The position numbers and the translations under genes are program-made. From contig NZ_JAMOLN010000065.1 of assembly GCF_024448165.1 (NCBI RefSeq), positions 1 through 44,223 on the forward strand: 44,223 bases of DNA, given 5' to 3'. This document shows, piece by piece, positions 38,346 through 44,223 of this stretch (its first letter is position 1; each line of letters opens with the position of its first letter). Under the pieces are notes generated by a model, which was not told the DNA's origin, ran no database searches, and saw only the letters and a list, made by a program, of their open reading frames with translations. The stretch is from Streptomyces longispororuber (GTDB lineage: Bacteria; Actinomycetota; Actinomycetes; Streptomycetales; Streptomycetaceae).

Positions 38346-40423
38346 GCCCTTTCGGAGGGGGTCTGGGCCTGGATCGCGGTGATGACCACGGTGTTCACGA
38401 TGTCCTGCACGAGGGCGCCGCGCGACAGGTCGTTGACCGGCTTGCGCAGACCCTGCAGGACCGGGCCGACGGCGATCGCGCCGGCCGAGCGCTGCACGGC
38501 CTTGTACGTGTTGTTGCCGGTGTTGAGGTCGGGGAAGATCAGCACGCTGGCCTGGCCCGCGACCTCGGAGCCGGGCAGCTTGGTGGCGGCGACCGACGGC
38601 TCGACGGCGGCGTCGTACTGGATCGGGCCCTCGATCTTCAGGTCGGGGCGGCGCTCCCGGACCAGCTCGGTGGCCTCCCGGACCTTGTCGACGTCGGCGC
38701 CGGATCCCGAGGTGCCGGTCGAGTACGACAGCATCGCGATCCGCGGCTCCACGCCGAACTGGTCGGCGGTGGCCGCGGACTGGGTGGCGATATCGGCGAG
38801 CTGCTGGGCGTTCGGGTCCGGGTTCACCGCGCAGTCGCCGTAGACGAGGACCTTGTCGGCCAGGCACATGAAGAAGACCGACGAGACGATCGCGGCGTCC
38901 GGCTTGGTCTTGATGATCTCGAAGGCGGGCCGGATGGTGGCGGCCGTCGAGTGCACCGAGCCCGACACCATGCCGTCGGCCAGGCCCTCCTGGACCATCA
39001 GCGTGCCGAAGTAGTTCACGTCGGCGACCACGTCGTACGCCAGCTCCACGGTGACGCCCTTGTGGGCGCGCAGCTCCGCGTACTTGGCGGCGAAGCGGTC
39101 CCGCAGTTCCGAGCTCTGCGGGTCGATGAGCTCCGAGTCGGCGAGGTCGACGCCGAGGTCCGCGGCCTTCTTGCGGATCTGCTCCACCGGGCCGAGCAGC
39201 GTCAGGTCGCAGACCCCGCGGCGCAGCAGCACGTCGGCGGCGCGCAGCACGCGCTCCTCGGTGCCCTCGGGGAGGACCACGCGTCGCTTGTCCGAGCGGG
39301 CCTGCTCCAGCAGCTTGTGCTCGAACATCATCGGGGTGACGCGGTCGGAGGACGGGGCCTGGATCGTCTTCAGCAGGCCCGCCGTGTCGACGTACCGCTC
39401 GAAGAGCCCCAGGGCGGTCTCCGCCTTGCGGGGCGTCGCCGCGTTCAACTTGCCTTCCATGGCGAAGAGTTCGGCCGCCGTGGGGAAGGAGCCGCCGGTC
39501 ACCGCGATCACCGGGGTGCCGGGCGCGAGCCGGTCGGCCAGCTTGAGGATCGCCTCCCCGGGCCGCTCGTTCAGGGTCAGGATGACGCCCGCGATCGGTG
39601 GGGTGCCCGCACTGTGCGCGGCCATCGCGCCCACCACCAGGTCCGCGCGGTCGCCGGGGGTGACGAGGACGCAGCCCGGTGTCAGGGCGTTGAGGAGATT
39701 GGGCAGCATGGCGCCGCCGAAGACGAAGTCGAGGGCGTCGCGGGCCAGCCCCGAGTCGTCGCCGAGCAGCACCGTGCCGCCCAGCGCGTGGGCGATCTGG
39801 GCGACGGTCGGCGCGGACAGGGCGGCCTCGTCGGGCAGCACGTAACAGGGCACCGGCAGCCGGTTGGTCAACCGCTCGTGTATCTCGTCCCGGTCCTCCG
39901 GCACCACCCGGTTGACGACCATCGCGAGGACGTCGCAGCCCAGACCGTCATAGGCCCGGTAGGCGTTGCGGACCTCGGCGCGCACGGACTCGGCGGTCTG
40001 CTTCTTGCCGCCGACCACGGGCACCACGGACGCGCCGAACTCGTTCGCCAGGCGCGCGTTCAGCGCCAGCTCGTCCGGGAGCTGGGTGTCCGCGAAGTCC
40101 GTGCCGAGCACCAGCACCACGTCGTAGTCCCTGGCCACCTCGTGGAACCGGTCGACCAGTTGCGAGACCAGTTCGTCCGTGCCCTGCTCGGCCTGGATCG
40201 CGGACGCCTCGTGGTAGTCGAGGCCGTACACCGTCGCCGGGTCCTGCGACAGGCGGTAGCGCGCCCGCAGCAGATCGAAGAGCCGGTCGGGACCGTCGTG
40301 GACGAGCGGGCGGAAGACACCCACCCGGTCGACCTGACGGGTCAGGAGTTCCATGACTCCCAGCTCGACGACCTGGCGGCCGTCGCCCCGGTCGATCCCG
40401 GTCACGTACACGCTGCGCGTCAC
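38342..40423 (-). CDS. pta: phosphate acetyltransferase
   Basis: Interconverts acetyl-CoA and acetyl phosphate. The 693-residue protein is the long Pta form: an N-terminal BioD-like P-loop-fold domain (about residues 1-210), a DRTGG domain in the middle and the catalytic PTA_PTB domain from about residue 370 (VVLPEGTEERVLRAADVLLRRG, DGMVSGSVHSTA, ALMSYSTGTSGSG-like). The N-terminal loop reads GIDRGDGRQV and lacks the GK[S/T] of a working P-loop, so nucleotide binding there is doubtful. GTG 40423 follows AGGAGG. It overlaps ackA by 4 bp and diverges from pfkA. Confidence 0.96.
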   Translation of the reverse strand: MTRSVYVTGIDRGDGRQVVELGVMELLTRQVDRVGVFRPLVHDGPDRLFDLLRARYRLSQDPATVYGLDYHEASAIQAEQGTDELVSQLVDRFHEVARDYDVVLVLGTDFADTQLPDELALNARLANEFGASVVPVVGGKKQTAESVRAEVRNAYRAYDGLGCDVLAMVVNRVVPEDRDEIHERLTNRLPVPCYVLPDEAALSAPTVAQIAHALGGTVLLGDDSGLARDALDFVFGGAMLPNLLNALTPGCVLVTPGDRADLVVGAMAAHSAGTPPIAGVILTLNERPGEAILKLADRLAPGTPVIAVTGGSFPTAAELFAMEGKLNAATPRKAETALGLFERYVDTAGLLKTIQAPSSDRVTPMMFEHKLLEQARSDKRRVVLPEGTEERVLRAADVLLRRGVCDLTLLGPVEQIRKKAADLGVDLADSELIDPQSSELRDRFAAKYAELRAHKGVTVELAYDVVADVNYFGTLMVQEGLADGMVSGSVHSTAATIRPAFEIIKTKPDAAIVSSVFFMCLADKVLVYGDCAVNPDPNAQQLADIATQSAATADQFGVEPRIAMLSYSTGTSGSGADVDKVREATELVRERRPDLKIEGPIQYDAAVEPSVAATKLPGSEVAGQASVLIFPDLNTGNNTYKAVQRSAGAIAVGPVLQGLRKPVNDLSRGALVQDIVNTVVITAIQAQTPSERA

Positions 40424-40512
40424 GCGTGCTCCTCCTGCGTAGAGTCCCCCGCGCAGGGCCGCAGTCCCTGCTCAGGGCCGAAAAAAATGGCCGTAACGAA
40501 AGCTGTGCCCTC

Positions 40513-40541
40513 TTGACAATACCTCTGGGCATGGCTAGGTC
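40513..40541 (+). promoter_or_regulatory. candidate pfkA promoter
   Basis: TTGACA (40513-40518), 17 bp, then TAGGTC (40536-40541). The leader would be about 150 nt. On the minus strand ATTGTCAA overlaps the same bases, so the pta promoter may share this -35. Confidence 0.5.
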
Positions 40542-40697
40542 GCCCGCCGGACAAAAGGCCTGTACAGCAGGGCCCCAGTGCCCGATCCGCACGGGACGAA
40601 GCGCCTCTGATGGCCTCGCCCGAACGCGATGCCCCTCGCGTCGTGGAAGAATCGCAGTGGCTCAGACGAATCAGAAGCGAGCAGGAGACACAGCACG

Positions 40698-41723
<1,026 letters not shown>

Positions 41724-41731
41724 CCGGCCCC

Positions 41732-41748
41732 CGGGCCGCCGCGGCCCG
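41732..41748. terminator. hairpin between pfkA and the HTH gene
   Basis: CGGGCCG (41732-41738) pairs with CGGCCCG (41742-41748) around three bases in the convergent gap. It may end both transcripts. Confidence 0.5.
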
Positions 41749-41763
41749 ACTCCCGTACGGCGC

Positions 41764-42522
41764 CTACGGATTGCGGATCCTGGACCAGAACTCGTCCAGG
41801 ATCCGCTCCAGGAACTCCCGCCCCGCGTCCCCCGAGCCCGGCGACGAACCGCCGCCCCAGCTCAGCGTCGCGGCCATCAGCGCCTGGTACTCCAGATGCA
41901 TCTCGTGGAGGACGTCGTCCGCCTCCCGCCGCTGCACCGGCACGAGCCGGGTCAGCGGACGCACGTACCCCTGCCAGCGCGTCGTCGCCGCGCTGCGCAG
42001 CAGGTCCGCCAGCTGCCCGTCCCGCCCGGTGACCGTGGCGAACGCGCGCGGCGTCAGCCGCAGGATCTCGGCGAGCGCACTCGACTGGCGGTCGTTGCCC
42101 CGCCACTCGCCCGTCTCCTCCATGCGCAGGTACGAGTGGATCTCCATGCCCACGGCCCGCGCCACGTCCTCCGGGGCGATCCCGTGCGCCAGCCGGTGCT
42201 CGCGCAACGTGCGGGCCGCGCCGATGAGTTCACCCGGCGAGCACCACAGCGCCCCAGCGAGCGCGGTGAGTTCGGCCGCCGTCGGGGCGGCCTCACCGCG
42301 CTCCCAGGCGATGATGATCTCCGGCGTGATGTGCGCGAGCCCGTAGGAGGCGCGCATGCCGTAGGCGACGTGCCCCGGCGCCATCCCGAGCGCCTCACGG
42401 AGGCGGCGGGCGGCGGGAGCGTTGAACGGCGGGGTGGGCTGGTTCGCCGCGGCGGTGTGCTGCACGGGCACAAAGTAGGGGCGAACGGGCCGCTTGGCTA
42501 CGGTGCGTTCGTCTTGCGTCAC
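41764..42522 (-). CDS. helix-turn-helix transcriptional regulator
   Basis: The 252-residue regulator has an XRE-like HTH near residues 35-85: 'AARRLREALGMAPGHVAYGMRASYGLAHITPEIIIAWERGEAAPTAAELTALAGAL' in two parts, with further HTH-like repeats ('LREHRLAHGIAPEDVARAVGMEIHSYLRMEETGEW'). The C-terminal half is a helical domain without a recognised ligand motif. GTG 42522 has no clear Shine-Dalgarno sequence. It follows the sugar permeases on the same strand with a 33-bp gap, so it could be co-transcribed. The coding end holds a perfect 13-bp inverted repeat (41773-41806). Confidence 0.85.
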   Translation of the reverse strand: MTQDERTVAKRPVRPYFVPVQHTAAANQPTPPFNAPAARRLREALGMAPGHVAYGMRASYGLAHITPEIIIAWERGEAAPTAAELTALAGALWCSPGELIGAARTLREHRLAHGIAPEDVARAVGMEIHSYLRMEETGEWRGNDRQSSALAEILRLTPRAFATVTGRDGQLADLLRSAATTRWQGYVRPLTRLVPVQRREADDVLHEMHLEYQALMAATLSWGGGSSPGSGDAGREFLERILDEFWSRIRNP

Positions 42523-42555
42523 ATGTCGTAGGAACGTACAGGCCGGCGCGCGCCC

Positions 42556-43383
42556 TCAGCCCTTCACCGCACCCCCCAGCGCGAAGCCGCCGCCGAAGCG
42601 CCGGGACACCAGGACGTAGAGCAGGATCACCGGCGTCGAGTAGATGATCGAGAAGGCGGCGAGCTGGCCGTACACGACCGTCCCGCGGTTGCCGAAGAAG
42701 TCGTTGATGCTGACCGACGCCGGCATCTGGTCGGGGGAGAGCAGCAGCATGAACGGGACGAAGAAGTTGCCCCACATCATGGCGAAGCAGAACACCGTGA
42801 CGACGGCGACCCCGGGCCCCATCAGCGGCAGCACGATCCGCACCAGCGACTGGAAGGTGTTCGCGCCGTCCGTCCAGGCCGCCTCCTCCAGCTCCTTCGG
42901 CACCCCGTCCATGAAGTTCTTCATCAGCCAGATGGCGAACGGGAGTTGGGACGCGGCGAAGAAGTAGATCGTGCCCGACATCGTGTCGATCAGGTTCACC
43001 TGCACGAACAGCGCGTACACCGGAACCATGATCGCCGTGATCGGCAGACACGTCGCGAACAGGATCGTCGCCAGATACGGGTTGTTCAGGCGCGAGCGGT
43101 AGCGGGACAGCGGATACGCGGCCAGCGCCGCGCACACCACCGTCAGGGCCGTCGCGCCGCCGCACAGGATCAGCGAGTTGAGCAGCGGAGTGAACGTGAT
43201 GTCCGGCTTGAGGACCGCGTCGAAGTTGTCGAACGTGGCGTGGGACGGGAACTTCACCTTGAGGTTCGCGTCGGCGTCCAGCGACGACAGCACGACCCAG
43301 GCGAGCGGGAGCGCGAAGGTGATCCCGACGAGGATCAGCGTCGCGTCGGCGGTGAGCCGGTTTCTGGTGCGGCGGCGGGTCAC
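42556..43383 (-). CDS. carbohydrate ABC transporter permease (MalG-like)
   Basis: This is the inner-membrane permease of a CUT1-type sugar importer, 275 residues with six TM segments. The EAA loop EEAAWTDGANTFQSLVRIVLP, near residue 180, contacts the ATPase. GTG 43383 directly abuts the stop of the upstream permease (TAA/GTG), so the two are translationally coupled. The ATPase, as in other Streptomyces, may be a shared MsiK elsewhere. The substrate is not predictable from this. Confidence 0.93.
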   Translation of the reverse strand: MTRRRTRNRLTADATLILVGITFALPLAWVVLSSLDADANLKVKFPSHATFDNFDAVLKPDITFTPLLNSLILCGGATALTVVCAALAAYPLSRYRSRLNNPYLATILFATCLPITAIMVPVYALFVQVNLIDTMSGTIYFFAASQLPFAIWLMKNFMDGVPKELEEAAWTDGANTFQSLVRIVLPLMGPGVAVVTVFCFAMMWGNFFVPFMLLLSPDQMPASVSINDFFGNRGTVVYGQLAAFSIIYSTPVILLYVLVSRRFGGGFALGGAVKG

Positions 43384-44223
43384 TTATGCCTCCGTGCGCA
43401 GCAGGCGCATGTAGACCAGCGAGAACAGGGAGCCGACCACCAGGAGCAGCAGCGCCACCGCCGTGCCGTAGCCGATCATGCTCTTCTGGAAGGCCTGCTC
43501 GTACATGAACAGGGGGAGGGTCTGGCTGTGGTTGCCGGGACCGCCCCGGGTCATCACCCAGATCAGACCGAAGACCGACAGCGTCTGCAGGGTGTTGAGC
43601 ATCAGGTTCGTGCCGATGGAGCGGCGGATCATCGGCAGCGTCACGTGCCACAGCCGCTGCCAGGCGTTCGTGCCGTCCACCTCGGCGGCCTCCGTGATCT
43701 CCTTCGGGATCTCGGAGAGCGCCGCCGAGTAGACGAGCATCGAGAAGGCGGTGCCGCGCCACACGTTCGCGAACGACACCGCGAGGATCGGCAGCGTGAA
43801 CAGCCAGTTCTGGCCCGGCAGATGGAGCCAGTCGAGGATCGCGTTCAAGGTGCCCTCGCGGCGGAAGAACGCGTACAGCAGGAAGCCGGCGACCACCTCC
43901 GGCAGCACCCAGGCCGTCACGACGACCGCGCCGGTGACCGTCCGCACCGGTTTCGAGGCGCGCTGCATCAGCGCCGCGAGAGCCAGGCCCAGGGTGTTCT
44001 GGCCGACGATGGACGACAGGAACGTGAAGACCAGCGTCAGCCAGACCGCGTTCAGGAACGCGTCGTCCTTGAACGCGGCCCGGAAGTTGTCGAAGCCGAC
44101 GAACGACGACTCGGCCTGGCCGGTGAGCTGCAGGTCGGTGAAGGCGATGTAGGCGCAGTAGGCGATCGGGCCCGCGAGGAACAGGGCCATGATGATCGTG
44201 GCCGGGGCGATCGGGAGGGCGCG
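43384..44223 (-). CDS. carbohydrate ABC transporter permease (MalF-like), 5' end missing
   Basis: This is the partner permease. An internal ATG at 44190 starts MALFLAGPIAYCAYIAFTD, but the frame stays open to the edge (RALPIAPATII before it), and MalF-type proteins have such an N-terminal segment, so the true start is off the window. EAA loop: EITEAAEVDGTNAWQRLWHVTLP. About six TMs are visible. The solute-binding protein is expected upstream, beyond the right edge. The stop TAA abuts the MalG-type GTG. Confidence 0.92.
   Translation of the reverse strand, partial: RALPIAPATIIMALFLAGPIAYCAYIAFTDLQLTGQAESSFVGFDNFRAAFKDDAFLNAVWLTLVFTFLSSIVGQNTLGLALAALMQRASKPVRTVTGAVVVTAWVLPEVVAGFLLYAFFRREGTLNAILDWLHLPGQNWLFTLPILAVSFANVWRGTAFSMLVYSAALSEIPKEITEAAEVDGTNAWQRLWHVTLPMIRRSIGTNLMLNTLQTLSVFGLIWVMTRGGPGNHSQTLPLFMYEQAFQKSMIGYGTAVALLLLVVGSLFSLVYMRLLRTEA

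Overview
High-GC actinomycete chromosome, almost certainly Streptomyces. The evidence is the codon usage, the actinomycete polar-growth coiled-coil genes scy and filP side by side, GC-rich intergenic hairpin repeats of a type I know from Streptomyces genomes, and a gene order (scy/filP, mce, thiolase, meaB, icmA, thioredoxin/YbbN-like, pyk, ackA-pta, pfkA) that from memory matches the SCO5392-SCO5430 neighbourhood of S. coelicolor. I see no tRNA, rRNA, CRISPR array, transposase or phage gene.

Layout. Positions 1-5125 hold two related ABC-2 ATPase genes (the partner permease of the first lies off the left edge), a conserved hypothetical with a GGCT-like glycine motif, and a two-TM membrane protein that looks like an inward-rectifier K+ channel without the selectivity filter. 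Positions 5150-10334 hold filP and scy, the polarisome/cytoskeletal coiled-coil pair. Positions 10535-13324 hold the acyl-CoA genes mce, thiolase and meaB. Next come an MFS transporter (13452-14687), then a PepSY protein diverging from an OmpR-type two-component system with a CTGAAG-repeat operator between them (14741-17597), a MarR gene, three consecutive AIM24-family genes, and a DUF3817 membrane protein with a thiamine-binding MTH1187-type protein (17655-21093).

Positions 21339-26158 carry a cellulose-synthase-like glycosyltransferase, a GlxA-like radical copper oxidase and a convergent GH6 lipoprotein. This is the gene content of the tip-glycan locus cslA-glxA-cslZ, but I do not recall it at this place in S. 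coelicolor, and it separates two DUF3817 genes. It is followed by a MarR regulator, the second DUF3817 protein, an acyl-CoA-dehydrogenase-like protein and icmA, whose start is preceded by a 24-bp perfect palindrome. A repeat-filled gap and a TetR gene follow.

Positions 31307-35526 hold a YbbN-like thioredoxin and a secreted/membrane operon (DUF6230, DUF6114 and a mucin-like protein whose C-terminal domain resembles the DUF6230 protein). Positions 35605-41723 are a central-carbon block: pta-ackA, then pyk on the minus strand, and pfkA divergent. The window ends in an HTH regulator and two sugar ABC permease genes, the last cut by the right edge.

Working together: thiolase, mce, meaB, icmA and the acyl-CoA-dehydrogenase-like gene fit interconversion of butyryl-, isobutyryl- and methylmalonyl-CoA. 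pfkA, pyk, pta and ackA cover glycolysis and overflow to acetate. scy, filP and the CslA/GlxA/GH6 genes all concern the hyphal tip. The first 41 bases are an exact inverted copy of an internal segment, so the left edge looks like an assembly chimera.
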